From assembly GCA_002633005.1 (NCBI GenBank), contig NMRA01000082.1, forward strand, positions 96,518-160,517: a stretch of 64,000 nt of DNA, in the 5' to 3' direction. This stretch comes from Phoronis australis (taxonomy: Eukaryota > Phoronida > Phoronidae). Positions within the stretch are counted from its first letter, which is position 1; the number at the start of each line of letters is the position of its first letter. Shown piece by piece: positions 11,483 through 26,400 of this stretch. A program made the translations under genes and the position numbers. The notes beneath the pieces are model-generated. The model ran no database searches. It was given only the letters and a program-made list of their open reading frames with translations, and had not been told where the DNA came from.

Positions 11483-14400
11483 GTAAGTTTTTATTCTTCT
11501 GTTCGGTTAGTGTGAAATGATGCACACCTGTTATCGCGTTAAATATTTAAGGTGACTCGAGGGTAAAAAAGGCTTGAATGCACAGGTGTCTGTGACCAGA
11601 ACAAGGAAATATAAACACAGCCGCATTGGCAGGTTGAAGGAGGAATTGTTGATAAAGCACTAGAGGTGGGTAATATTCGCTCGTTTTAGGTCGTAAAACT
11701 TGAGAATCATTACCACGCTTTACGGAAAAGAAATATGATCGAATAGGGGTTGTCCTTGAAAGATGGCAAAAAACAAACGGATTCTATTTTCAACTACTGG
11801 CACGTTCTGGTGTATGATTGATGAGGTCGAAGTAAATATTTAACTTAATTTTGGTATCACGCACATACCTGTTATACATGTATTTTGTCTTTAATGGGAC
11901 AACAACAGTTAAACCTTGGACCCTTCTCTATCTATGTACCTTCAATAGCTGGCTTTTTTCCAAAGGCTTGACTGAAATTAGTAAGTTTATAAAATCCGAG
12001 AAAAAGCTTAAGATAAGCAAGAGTTTTGTTCATGATAAAGGTATGTCTAAACATATAGATCAATATTAAATGAGAAGCGACCTTTTGTTTTGGATTTCCC
12101 GTAAGCTGCGACCGCAAAACTGCCAGGGCATATGGTTTGGACTGGTAATTGTTATTTTTGTGGATTTAAGAAAACTGAATTTAAATCAGATTTCATTTGG
12201 TGAATTATTCAAGCTCACATCACGTGTCTAGACATTTCGGCGTGTTTTATCGGGAATAAATGGAAGATATGGTCATAACTTCACTTCCGTAGTAAACTTT
12301 CAACGATAAGGTGCTTGTGTGTACTCCTATAAATTAAATGGCGTGAAATCGACCAAGCGTACATGTACTTCTCCTGGCTCGGAATGTGGGTGTAATTTTT
12401 CCTAAATATTTTACTCGTGACAACGAATCGATCCCCTTCAACCTGTTATTCGTGCACTTGAATGTATTTCCAGAACGGACCGGCTTTTATTTTAAAAAAA
12501 CTTAAGCGTATTTACACTGGTCTCCTATCTATGCGTTAAACAAACTAATTGCTTATGTTAACGTCTGCGAGCAATAAAGCAGGCGCATTTGTTATGACCG
12601 GGTGATTTGAGGTGAGACCTACATGTAGACGAGAGCAAACCCGACAGTTATATAACGGCATTAGGCTCACCCATCGATCATTGTCGGCCTGAACCGCGTT
12701 TGCTAGGCTATTAGGTGACTGCCCGATTCCCAACTCATTGGAAGTAGAAAAAAATTTCCTGAGCAAAAGTGGTCGTCATTTTGTGGTTTAGATTTCCAGA
12801 CATATTCCAATTATCTTGTCGGAATTTTCTTCCCTTCGTGATAGATGCAGATCCTATTGGGCTATATGTTTGATAATTTGTTGATGTAAAAAAGTTTTCA
12901 TATCAGCATGATTCACCGAGGTTCCACAAAACTCCCTGCGTTTTTAATTTTAGTGGGTGAGAGTCCACTGTCGTGTCGTTTACATATGCGTGTATGTGTG
13001 TACATATATACATAATGTAATATGTATGATGTGACTGACTGAAAACTATTCGGCGCGGAAGTTTTAAGACTGAGTGTGAATAACAAGGTTTCAGAGAAGC
13101 AGTTTTTACTTTTCTGTTTTTACGACAAAAGGGTTATGTTTTTTATTTGGCTTTATCTAAATTTTATGGATCATTAGCTGCTAAATAAGTCCTTGGAAAA
13201 ACAGTATAAGGATTCGTGTTATCTGTAGTTCTTTGTGACGTCACAATAGAAACCAGACTGGCAGCTTGCATTTTCAATTCACAGGTAAAGGTTTTGGTCA
13301 TTCAATAAAATAAGGAGTGTCCAATTTTAATGGGTAGTTAAAAAACACAATGTAACCAGCTACTGGTATATTTGGCAATTCAAATTCCTTTCTCGTTACT
13401 AATTTACATTTAAAAGGCATCCTCTCACGCCTAGATTTGGGCGCGCGTTAACTAACCGGATGAATATCGTGGTGAACTGGTGAAACATTGCGTAACGGTA
13501 TGTCGGCCACGTGCTTGTTGCGCGTGTGTAACAATGCGAATGTTTACTAACTGATAACGTGTTATTGCCCTCGTGGTGGCTCGCCATGTCATTAATGAAA
13601 TACTACACTGTGGAGAGATTAAACATTTCTAACCACGGCTAGAGGATTAGGAACGGAGATCGTAAACCAATAGACATTTTAAGCAGAGCTTTACGGTCAA
13701 AAGAAGGACAAAAAATAGACGAGGATGAGCGACATCGCAAACAAATCAGGCATTTCCTAAAATGCCAAGTCAATGGGTTTGATGAAATATTTTTCTTCTC
13801 TCCGGTGCCCGACCTAACACCGCACAAAAGGCTGACGAGTCAGGAGACAAACAATAGATGTCAATAAACCATTAAAACGGGATGCTTGAAATAGTTCAGG
13901 TATGTCACGTGGTCTTTTAAAACACCTGAATGTCACAAAGTGACACGACAGCGGATTATTAATATCCGCTGTCTCCGTAGGTGTATAAAAATTCTCGGCA
14001 ATCCCATATGGCAGAGCGGACCCTCTTTGTTAATCTGCTGGGTTTTTGACGGCCTTATCAGGCTACGATAAGAGTCTCTGGGGGGCCTGTCAGTGGCCAG
14101 AACTTCAAGCACGAAAAGAATAGTTCTTGTGTAGATTATATGCAGCCCGTGCAACCTCACGCGACTACGAGGTGCTAAATTCTTTTAATACGTGAGCAAA
14201 CAACACCCTGTCGTTCCTGGCAAATAAAGTGTCGCCTGCCGTTCGACTCAGCATGGTAAAAAAGAAGAAAATGTATGATCGGAATTAGAAATGTAAACGA
14301 ACACGCGCGCGCGATTTGTTGTTTGAGCATAATGAAAAACCGACACAATTCTGCCTTGTACGATCTCACCAATAATGTCAGTCTTTGATTGCCTAAAGTA

Positions 14401-17400
14401 AACATTGACAAATTCGTTTAGCTGGCGCACACTTTTTGTGTGGCTCGCTAGGAATTGTTTTGCCAATTCTCTCGTGTTTATCTTTCAACTGCGTCCCGGG
14501 AGCAGGTTTGCAAGAAAGCTCCAACCTCGTTTCCAAAACCTGTCAATTCGAGTTATGTTGGCTTGGTTTACACGTCTTCTAGGTTGTTTCGTGGCGTCAG
14601 ATTTTTTATTATTCTCACTCTCTAAGAGGTTCATAGTAGCTGGTGTGCTTATGTTGGTCTTGTGGAGTTTTTATTANAGTCTCTGGGGGGCCTGTCAGTG
14701 GCCAGAACTTCAAGCACGAAAAGAATAGTTCTTGTGTAGATTATATGCAGCCCGTGCAACCTCACGCGACTACGAGGTGCTAAATTCTTTTAATACGTGA
14801 GCAAACAACACCCTGTCGTTCCTGGCAAATAAAGTGTCGCCTGCCGTTCGACTCAGCATGGTAAAAAAGAAGAAAATGTATGATCGGAATTAGAAATGTA
14901 AACGAACACGCGCGCGCGATTTGTTGTTTGAGCATAATGAAAAACCGACACAATTCTGCCTTGTACGATCTCACCAATAATGTCAGTCTTTGATTGCCAA
15001 AAGTAAACATTGACAAATTCGTTTAGCTGGCGCACACTTTTTGTGTGGCTCGCTAGGAATTGTTTTGCCAATTCTATCCGTGTTTATCTTTCAACTGCGT
15101 CCCGGGAGCAGGTTTGCAATAAAGCTTCAACCTCGTTTCCAAAACCTGTCAATTCTAGTTATGTTGGCTTGGTTTACACGTCTTCTAGGTTGTTTCGTGG
15201 CGTCAGATTTTTTTATTATTCTCACTCTCTAAGAGGTTCATAGTAGCTGGTGTGCTTATGTTGGTCTTGTGGAGTTTTCATTAGCGTTTAAAACTGAACG
15301 CGCGATGAGCGGAAGTTGAAAAAGATAAGATTAGAGAGCTCATACCAATAAAATAATCTACTAACTGTTTTCACGGTTAAGTACATTGTATATACATACA
15401 TGTTCAAAACATTTAACAATGTAGGGCAGTTGCTGGACAGTTTTGATTTAGCATAGTTGTGGGCGGTATGGTGGACCTGAGGAAAACTGCTTCACTGAGA
15501 ATAATAGCGTATACATTACCAGCGTTAGAAACTCAGGAGTTTATTCTCGGGGACGGGGGCCGAGAGGACCTGGTATCCGTGGAAAAAGGGACGGGAAACA
15601 TAGAGGAATCACCTAGTTTGAATTGGGTTGTGGAGAATCCGAAAATGGAAAGACCGACACGAAATCGATTCATCTTTTAGTGGAAGGATCCACGGAAATG
15701 TGATAACCAAAGCGTTAAATTTAGTTACGTATCTCCGAACTTGCTTGAACCGTCAGTTTAAGACCTAAAGTTTTAAGACTGCCCCAAGAGTTATCCTGCA
15801 GTCTGTTTTTGTTTCTCCGCGGGGTATTCCTTATCTACTATATCAATTTGTGTTTATGAAATAAAATATCTATACTGTGAATCCATACAATGAACATATT
15901 AAGACGTTCCATTTTTAGCCGAAACGTCATGTAAATGCACTGCTGAACGCTCAATCTGAAAGTACAAGAGAGAATGTATCTCTAACTTACTTTTTGGTCA
16001 GTGACCTCAACACTCTTTATCAAATTAAAATATATGTCAGTTATTGGAGTGTAGAGGTTGGCATCTCGTTTACTTCGATTACGGTTGTCAATTTGTGTTT
16101 ACTGAGAGTTCCTCGTTTCTTTTCCAGGTACTGCAGTGTTCTGTCACACATGCTGGTGAGTAAAAACCCTTTATACCGTAGTCTAAAATTCCATTTTTGT
16201 TTAAATGTGTTGAAAACTCCGCATGATTGAAATCTATGTGCACCTATCACGTGGAACCGAGCGATAGACAGTTTTTGTTTTCCTGCAGTAGAGGAGCGGC
16301 AAGCGTTTGTTCGGTGTTGGAACCTCAAGTTGTTTTCTTGGACCTGTCTGGAACTTCATCGGTTGCTCTGTTTCCGTTTTCGTAAATTTAACAGACGTTT
16401 AAAAAGGCAAAGACTTATTTCACAAACAGACATTGTCTGCTTAAATGGAAATTCAAGGTTGACGTTTCTCTTGAATATCAACTTTCTCTGGTTTGGTTTG
16501 CAGTGAATGAACAGTTTCATTTGTGCTAATTAGCATCTTGAAAATTTTTCATTAGATTCGTTGTGGAAAAATTTTGTTTTGTTGCTGTCGACTGATGAAA
16601 TGAAATCACCATTTGAAATATGGACTTGACAAAAGACTAATTTAAAACCTAATTTGCATGTGAGCCTACACCATTTGCTGCAATGTTATGCGAACGTCAA
16701 CATATGCGTTTAATATATTTCTTAATCAGGGACTTATTGATACATTTGTAACACTCTCACCTGACGCCATATTGTATCTCATCATTTAAACCGCATTGTT
16801 ACCGTATTTCGTTCGTACACCATTGCAGACGCAAGTTACATTTTCTAAGTCTAAGCAACTCAATTAATAGAGAAATGGAGATACATGTATCTGTATCATC
16901 TTCAATCAGTGCCGTCTAACCAGTTCTTAGAAGGTCATAATTCAAGGAAATTAATGTGAACTATTCCACAATATGGACTGCACAAGACGCTGATTTTTTT
17001 TTTTTTTTTTTTTTTTACTTGCACCTACGTTTTATGCCATTAATACTGGTTCAAGTGCATGCCTCGTGCTTCATTCCGGATATAGATTACATCTCACGTC
17101 ATATTCACCTACAGTCAATAGCTGCATATTCTGGTTATAGCCAGCGGCAGTTTAGAAAGCACTCTGAAACCTCGATCCTCTAAATTACGCATTCGGTGCA
17201 AAAAGGCGCATTGTAATACCTCTAATCGTAGTCGATTTTGTTAATAGAAAGGATCACAGCGCTAATAGAAACTGGGAATGAGTGTGTTGAGGTTAACAAA
17301 AGCCTAATTAAGAATGCATGTAATTGACACTGAGCTGTCACACGAGTTGCACTCGTTTGAAAAAAGACGAAGCCCTGGCTTCAGTCGGAAACGTTACGGT

Positions 17401-20400
17401 GATTCGAGTCCCTCTCGGTTACATTGTTACTCCCATGATGCACTGTTTTCGCGACCCGAACCCATTAAAAAGCAGTTTAGGAACATGTAAAGCTACGGCA
17501 GACATGGCAAAGCTGAAAATGCAATTGGTAAATGTGTATGTAGTCGATTAGGCTATAGCAGCCTTGAGACGATTCTCATGCCCTTGACTAAGTTCACAGT
17601 AAGTTAAAACTGATTATCTTTATTCCGCTTCTTTCTTTCCGTTGGCGCCGGGACTTTGGGTGTTGCCTTCTAGTTTTACACAAAGTAACACAAAGTAAGC
17701 ACTCAAAATCTTGTCGATGACTACGCTTTGGCAACGCAGTGTAAGCACTCGCGAAACTGACAGTCGCACGAGATACAGTCTTGTCTGCGTCTCACAGGTG
17801 AGCAGACGACCTCACGTGACCTCATCAGGTTAGAGACAGCTAGCGTTCACATATGACATCTGACCAGAATACACAACAGACGGCTGATCAGTTGTATGAA
17901 AACATTTTCACGTGTGAAAGCTCGTTATATGTCTGTTCTGCCTTCTTATCTTCCTTCCCCAAAATCAGAAGGCAGATCTGTCCTTTCCCGTAAGAAGCCT
18001 ACATACCAGTGACGTAACATGTCCACCCGTGGAGATAGCATTACAAGGCCTAGTGATTACCAGAACATTAGCATGTTATACATTAATGTTATGCTAACTG
18101 GTCATAAGATGGCAGATAGGACGCTTATATTTAACACGCTAATTCTGCCGTCTACATATTTACAAAAATGCCGTATCTGAGCGAGTGAACGCGATAGCAT
18201 TCAACTGTGTCTCTTGGCGGCAATTGTGTGTCCGAAATAATTGCAGATTGCACCTGGCCCATGTCCGCTAGGAGTCGTATAGGACCTATTGAATGAAAAT
18301 AACCTCTCTGGATTGTTTTGACCACCTTATCGATTTTAGACACGATAAAACGTCCTTCGTGGCCACAAATTCATAATCAATAAAACGACTTTGACAAGTT
18401 TCGATAAAAACGACATTCCGTGATTAAATCTGCAGAACTTGCCACTGCTCGTCTCCAGCCGAGGACCCTTGTAACGAAATGGACTCACGAGTTGTCAAAT
18501 GATTATCTATAGGGTAAAACACCGGTCTTCAAGATAAGAACATTCTTAACTCTCGTGGCGTATTAAATATATAAACACCTGTGTCATTGGTGTCATTGTT
18601 GTTTATAAAATTAAAATACATTGCATTACATAGCATTGCGTCATATTTAAAACATAACTGATGTAGGTATGGCCAACGACATAGAAACAACAATTCAACA
18701 CTTCACACCAAAAATTTCGGCTTTCTATTTGGTTTATTGTCTAGAAAATCATTGTGTTTTCTCGGTTTAACAATAAATTGACTTTGAAAGTTTTATTGTT
18801 AGATTGTGTTAACAGTTCAAAGCTTTATGGGTGTTTTGATTATCGTTTTGAGCCAGTACCGTTTGCTTTGTTTTTTTCGATTGACGATCCTGATATTACA
18901 TGTGATAATTCTGTGGACCGAATACAGAACATTGGCTGCTCTAAGACTAGACCACAAACTTGATATATTCCTGTTCGAAATTTTACACTTAGGCGTGACA
19001 TAATTATTTTTGCGTAGAACTTTTATCTAAAATGCATAGGCGGACCCGGACCGTCCCCCCCTTTTCCCTTGATTTTAGTGACATCATATCTAGAATTTTC
19101 AAATTGTCGACTTGGCCCCTCTATTTAAAAAACCCTTGATCCGACCCCACTTTTAAAAAATCGTGGATCCGCCTCTGAAAGGCCACAGTATGTTCAGGTA
19201 ATGAATTTGAAATATAGGCAATTACATTTTATGGAAGTGAAGCTTGGTCCGAAATTTATGTTTCCCACGTAACGAATACGCGCAACAAAATAGCGTATTT
19301 TTCTGCATGATACAGCAATGGATAAAAGGATTAGCTGACAAATAATAATTTTCAACCAATGCTATGACGAGTTGTGTAGATTCCGCGCGCTCTTACGTGT
19401 ACTATGCGCACACTAGCGGGTAATTGTCATCGATCAGAGGAACACTTGAAATGTTGAATCTCACTAACGACATATTATATGCGCGCACACAGCCTAAAAT
19501 GAATTTTTGCGAATATTTACCTTTTGATAAGATTCACTGGGTACGTTCCGAGCTATGATTGTGTATTCGCCGAATTTTGATAGTTCCTCCCTTTTTAGTG
19601 GACTTTTGTTTCGTTTTCTACTTTTTTGGGGTGTTTTGTCTCTGAGGCGGACCTTTCTTCCCTCTTCTCCAAATGGGGGCTCGAATAGACACGAGGATAA
19701 AGCATTAGATATTTGTAAAACACTGACATTAATCTGAGTCATTTTACTATAATCGGTATGCAGACGTACTTTTCCGCTGCACCTTAATTTGTCCGAAACT
19801 TAAATTTAGAAAGTAGCGCATTGTATAAACGCGAGGCATTTATTTTATGGTATTTTGGAATTCGCGCAACACGTGTGAACTAGAATGATATTCCAGTAAT
19901 GAAAATTGATTGGTCAGTTTTAAAAATGTGTGATATACCTGCCCAGGTATGCAGAAACATAAATGCTAATTTGCTAAGTTCGTGTTGCGTGTCACGTGGA
20001 TGAATTTGTTGATATCCAGCCTAAGAACATGGACAACACATCCTATTTCGTTTCGCTTGCACTTCGAGGTAGAACTGAGGCCAAGACAATCAATACGAAC
20101 AAATTAGTTCTGTAAATTGGTAATTGCCGATAGAATTTGCGATTAATTGTTTTTGAACGTGCCTGGATGCGTCGTTCGCTTTCCAGCTCATTTTCAGTAA
20201 CCTGGGATTGCCGTTATAAGCCTTTTTCGAGGTCAGATTTCCACGCCTGCTGACATTCAATAGTTTTCTACGCTCAGTCGTTAGTCTCCGATTTTAACTG
20301 TCCTGAAAATTGAAACTTTGTTGGCGTATTGGGGGCAGCTTTTGAAAATTTTCTCCAAAATGTACGCGGAATCGTATGACATTCCTTTCGAAATATTTCC

Positions 20401-23400
20401 AGGATGCTCGGTTTCACGTTTTCGATTTTTTTCATATACAGCATAAGATGATGATCGTAAAAGATCTCTCAATGATGACGTTGAAAACAAAGCAATTAAG
20501 AAACTATGATTTGAACCTTTTTAACCCCATTTGTAGTTCACTGTTGATTTTCTGGCTTTGAGTTATGTCAGTGTTTAGCCAAGGATGAGCGCGCAAATAG
20601 GACAACCTTTACGTCACAGATCAAGGTTTTGAATAACAAAATTACAGTAGTCTTCACGACCTTTCACAGTGACTTTAAAATGAGGTTGGTTTTCATACTG
20701 TGTGAGAAGTTCAACAGAATGATGAATGGCGTTGAAATCTTATCCAGTTTCATGAAAGATTAGCACTTTTTCAGCAAGCAGGCGCGTTTTTGAATAAAAA
20801 TAGTTTTCGGCTGTTGTGCGTTTACGTTCCTTTATTGTTTAGGTGGCCATCTGTTTTCAGATATTTGAGTACACCAAAGTGTGCTTTACAATTCGAGCCA
20901 ATTTATCAGCGATAGCATTTGACCTTAATGTTTTAATTTCTTGAGATGCTTTGTTGGACCGGTTGCATAAAAGTGACGCTTTTACTGCGTTGTGTCAATC
21001 TACCTCCGGAGAAATATATATGAAATTAATACCACACAGCGTCTGAATTTAGTGCATTTCAACCAACCTAAACAAGCACTAGTTTGAATAGGTTAAAATG
21101 TGGTCGATGTCAGTTTAATAGCTGTTGTAACGAATCCGTAGACTTCCACGTTGTTTCGCAAAATGAGTGTAGAGATGCGTCAATATCATGTCTCTCCAAT
21201 CAAATTGTTAGTGTTATCGTACGTTTGAGTCTTTCTTTTCAGTCGTCGAGAACAGAAATTATTCACTGTTTGCCATTGAGATTTATTTCGCTCATAGTCA
21301 AGCACACGATGCTGTTATTACCCGTCGACACAGTTCACCAAGGCGAACAAGGTTGTAAAATTCTATGAATTCGTTCATCCGTCGCTAATCGCCATTTCAT
21401 CATTTCTAACGTGCATTTGATGATTTCAAGATATTGTAACCCACCAGAGAGTCGTATGGTACATTTTGACAATTCGCAGAACGAAAGTGACACCCTGTCG
21501 CACACTGCAGTAAACAAAAAGCGAAGCTCTTTCACCGTGACGACGTTTGGGGAATTTGTCCCCGTTTCTATTCTTAGATTAGTTTACGTATCGCACGTTA
21601 GGGTCACTGGCCGCCATGTGCTAGCAAATGTATTTCTTCACAAGGCCTACGAACTACTAAAAGTCAAACAATGGACGAACTTTGTCGTACCATTTCCATA
21701 TTTAATTAATTTAACATAGAATGTCCAAAGCCGTCAACTGTGATAACAACTTGAATAAAATTGCAAGAAATATAAGACGAGGGTCGACATAATACTCGAG
21801 GTCTCGACCATTGCCCTCCCTTAAAGCGAGGGAAAGAGAAATGCCCGAAAATTGTTTTTCATCTCAATTTATACCGAAGCTCGTCTTGGCGTGTATATTA
21901 CCGTTTTACTCCTATATTATTTTTCTTATTTCATCCTGACTTAAAGTAGCCACGAATCCGTAAGAATATACAATTTTCGATTTAGTCAGAGTCTCCGTTA
22001 CTGGTCTCGAATTGCTGCTTAGTTGGCATGATTCTAGACGTGGATATCACTCACAGTTCGTTAGTGCTTGCGACTAGTTCTAGTTCTACAAGCTGACTGG
22101 TCAAGGCGTGTTATTTCATTCTCCGACCAATGTCTCGAACAATAAAGAAACGTCCATCGTTTGCAAGTTATAATTTTTGACTGCAAATAGCTAATTCCCT
22201 CCATTGTCTGCCAAGTATTCGTTGAAACCATGTTTTCCAGTTAAATATTTTTAAAATACTCTGGCGTTTACTGAATAGGATTTACATGTAGTGCAGTTGC
22301 AGAGTGTCTGGCTGCGAAGCGAAAAAAAATCGGGCACTGTTCCGCGTGGGGATTAATCTCAGAAACGCAAACTTTCTTGACGATAGTATCTCTGTGAATC
22401 GTTACAAAAAGATATTTACACGGAGGATAACATCTGAGTTAGCCAAGGTAGTGTCTAATGATGGCAGTCTGAAAATAACGGGTTTTTTCATTTGCGTCTC
22501 GACATTACATCATTTTATTGCAGTAGCGACTTGTACATAAAGCGAAATTTTGTCTAAGTGTCATCAGCTTATTATTTTTGCATTTTTAACTTATTCTTGC
22601 CTTGATGACGAAGTAAAGCATGTTTTGTACGCGTGTCAAGGCCGGAAACTGGACTCATCATGGATGTTTCCCGTGATCTCAAAAAAGGTGGGAGTTATTC
22701 GAGCCAGTTACGCAAGCTTATCGCCATCTTAGGAATTCGCCGGGACGTCGTATTTCTGGCATGCCCACCAGGTGCGTCTGAATGAGATGAACTCGCGTAG
22801 CTGCAAATGTTTAGCAGCTGTACTTGCCGAATGTTTTGGAGAGGCTACGAATATTTTTGCGAGATTGTCAGTTATTTTTGCCCCCTTGCTATTACGATCG
22901 AATAACGTTCCCAAACACTAAAGTTTGTGTGTACCTTTCGCCAAGGAATTTGACCCTTTGACTAGAGCAATCGTTCGTACACATGACGATGACGACGATG
23001 ATGATTATGGCGGTGAAGTAGTTATGGATAGCACAATTACGATGCCGGAGCATGACGTAATAGAAACAAAGTCTGTTTGATAAGTGGGCGCTGTCCCACC
23101 ACACTTCTAGTCCGCTAGTGAAAGTTTTCATCGAAGCACCTGTTTAAATTGTTAACGTTTATCGGACGAGATGGGCTTCTAATCTATGCCTGACTTTTCT
23201 CGGCCAGGAATTCGAGTAAGTTTTCTTATTATTTAGGCCGTAGGTTACGAATGACTGCTCAGCCGTCGGCGGGGTTACTTGGGGTCAACAGCCCAGCGGA
23301 ATTGGGTTTGCATATCATTACAAATATTTCATTTTAAGAAGCTTTTTAAAAATTTTGTTTTGGTCTCGGAAAACGGCAGGTACTGTAACACGACAAACAG

Positions 23401-26400
23401 TTTCTGGTGGAACACATGAAATTATATTGCACAAAATTTCTGATGCCTAAAATGACATCCGATCCTTTCGCAATTGAAAACGTTTTCTATTACCTTTTAC
23501 TCCGATGACGAATCAGTTTCGTTAGCTCTTATTTAATTTAAATGCAGATGACTTGAAAATCTGTCTCATGACTGCGAAAAATATGAGACATGGTTTTCAT
23601 TAGGACAAATCGACTTATTGAGAAACTAAACAGATTAGAAAAGCCATTTATTTCGTGCCCTTTGAGTTTCTGTCGGTCTCATCCGATATGGTGGTCTTTT
23701 GAAAGCGATATCAAATACCAGCTTCATTGGTTTGCTCACACGCTTAACCGATATTTCGACGTTAAAGTGAACAGTTAGAGTAATAGGTGTATTTAGATTT
23801 CAGATTTGTCGTCTCGTTCGGAGATCCTTGATTGATTGGACTTCTGTTTTGAAAAGTGGCAGATGACACTTGCATTATTCGGAAGTTAAAGTCTGAATTT
23901 TAACTCAATTTGTCTGCGTGCCCTGTGAGCTTTTTCTTAATACGTTACCTTCCGTTTGCGAGTCTAGCAATTAAAGTATTAGAACATTCTTGCTGCAATA
24001 CGCATCTTGTTTTTTGCCCGTATTAGTCTTTCTTACGTGCGCTGGGCGGTGGATCTTTCATCCTCTGTTCAAGAATAAAATTGGATTTAACTGATTTCCG
24101 AAAACAAATTGAATTTGAGTTCAACTTTGCTTAGTACCTCACGTGAATCTTTTAAAAAATTACACGCATTACATTCAGGCTTCTCGCAGACCTAACTAAA
24201 TTAAAGATGTACAGTACGAGTGAGGAAACATGAAATTTAATTTTAAAACACCTTGAGGGACCCTAAACTGAATCAACCAGTCAGACGTTACCGCGTTGAA
24301 AACAAGCCATAACACATAAACTGCCTCGTAAAAATCATCATTATATTAAATTGCAGACCTCCATTCACTCCGACACTTAAGATAACACATCTGATATTTC
24401 ACATTGAAAAGAAAATTATGGGTTTGCTAGCATATTTGCCACCGCTCTCTGTAAATCTTTTTAGCGAAGCATTTCAGTCGCGGTTCAGTTACAGCAAGGT
24501 ATGCATTTCAGGCTTATTGCCACTTACAAGGATCCCAAATTTTGAGAACCAGTTTTCCGTACTGAATACCGCGCATCAGACTGGTTCTCAAAAACTGGCA
24601 TCTCCCTGCATGTGACTATAGCCCATTAGAAATCAATTATCCGTGAAAAGATCACACTGAAAGTATACCTTACAACGAAACTGTCAAGAATTAGCGAAAG
24701 TCTCTAAAACCGTCAACAAATTGTAATACTTTGAACGTGAGCAAAGCCCAGCTCTTAACATGCTGACGATGCTGTAATTCAAAGTGGATTTACACCCAAT
24801 TGAGCAAAAATATATATTGCCTCGCTTGCAATTCACCAAAAGTTATTTCGGAATCACTTTGTTCATTTTAGCCCCACACACCACAACAGATGCAGCACAG
24901 AAATGCGTTGGGAAACCGGCCGACATCGTCTTCGTCATGGACAGTTCCAGCAGCATATATCCGCGTGACTTCCGGAAGCAGCGCAAGTTCGTGCAGAGTG
25001 TCATCAACATCTTTCCCATTGCGCATGACAAGATGAGGGTTGGCGTCCTGTCATACAGCAACTATCCCCAGCCTCATTTTGGGCTGAAAGCATTCAACGA
25101 CAAGTCTGATATGAAAGGAGCCATTCATGAAATCCAGCAGACAGGAGGCGACACTGCTACAGACAAGGCAATCGAGTTCATGCACAACACGTACTTCAAC
25201 GAAACCCGTAAAGACGTTCCTAAGATTGGCATCATTATTACGGATGGTGAATCCGATAAGCCAGAGTTGACTGCCGAGGCGGCTAAAAAGGCCCAACATG
25301 CCGGCATTCATTTGTTCGCAATTGGGGTCGGCAAGAGCGTCAATCGGCAGGAACTTCTGGCTATTGCCAGTGAGCCAAAGGAACAGAATATGTACATGGT
25401 GGACAAATTTGCGCAACTGGAACGAAAGGTCAAGGACGATCTTGCTATCAGAGCCTGTGAAGGTAATTTACGTATTTCAATTTCATTTAGTCTCATTTCT
25501 GCATATTCCGGTTACCCAATGGAAGACTTCATTTGAAATAACAACAAATCTGCTAGGTTTCCTATTAAGAGTGACAACATTTCAGAAAAATCAGTCGCTT
25601 TCAAAGTAACTCCGCTTACGAGTTTCAATCGATAACACGTGGAATGGTGTCAAAAGTTTTTTTTCTATAAATGACGAAGATTAGAAGCGAGTGCTGTTTT
25701 TGATTGATTGGGCAAAAAATGGCGGATGTTCTATTACAACATAATCAAGGCAAATTCAATCAAGAAATGAGCCAAATCGTGCCGCTGTAGTCAAAAAAGT
25801 CGCACACACGCGCCTGGAATGTTGCAAGCCGTGCGCACAAGACATGACCAATTAGCGAAAACCACACGGACGCACGCGAGGTTAATGTCAACTTCCGTTT
25901 GATTTTACAGTTAAAAGCCCAGTGAATGATGACAACAAAGTGGCGTTTGTACCCCCACCGGTTGTGTCACACGCCCCTCCTCCTAGGACGTGGCGAAAGA
26001 AGAAGCCTCCTACTGTTGTGACCATTGAAGGTAAGTAAATTAGGGGCATCGTGCTATTTAGGTTCGACATATGTCTTGCAGTGTAGAGATATAAAAGAAA
26101 CTGATTTAAATCGAAAATGTGTCACTTATTATAACAGAATATTCCTGAAATATATGTTTCGATTTCTAGTATGTGCGGAAAAGTGTAGATTTCGTTGAGG
26201 AATTTTTTCCCTGTGACGTTGACACAGTGTAAGTCCCAAGTGGCTGTCTGGATAATACGGTGATACGCTGCCTGTGTTCAATCAAATATTCCTAAGGTTT
26301 TCTAAGTACACGTTTACCAAAAAACGAAATTTGCTGTTCGTTTCTTGCTACTTATTTCCCTTGATGAGTTTCGGTGGTTCAAAACCAACTAAAGAGACAC

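Larger units (their letters stand above)
16156..24871 (+). other. VWA gene intron 2 (8.7 kb)
   Basis: It holds a poly-T run at 16993-17016, a foldback element at 19036-19177, a CATGCGCGCAC-family element at 19479-19684 and a short GAC/GAT simple repeat near 22985. Small open frames, such as 21084-21368 and 22304-22540, lack family motifs and splice context. Confidence 0.6.

Noticed and set aside
14175-15071. Pairs of identical small frames on both strands
   Set aside because: They are the same sequence seen twice because of the duplication around 14677.
25051-25416. 121-codon minus-strand frame
   Set aside because: It lies entirely inside the VWA1 exon on the other strand.
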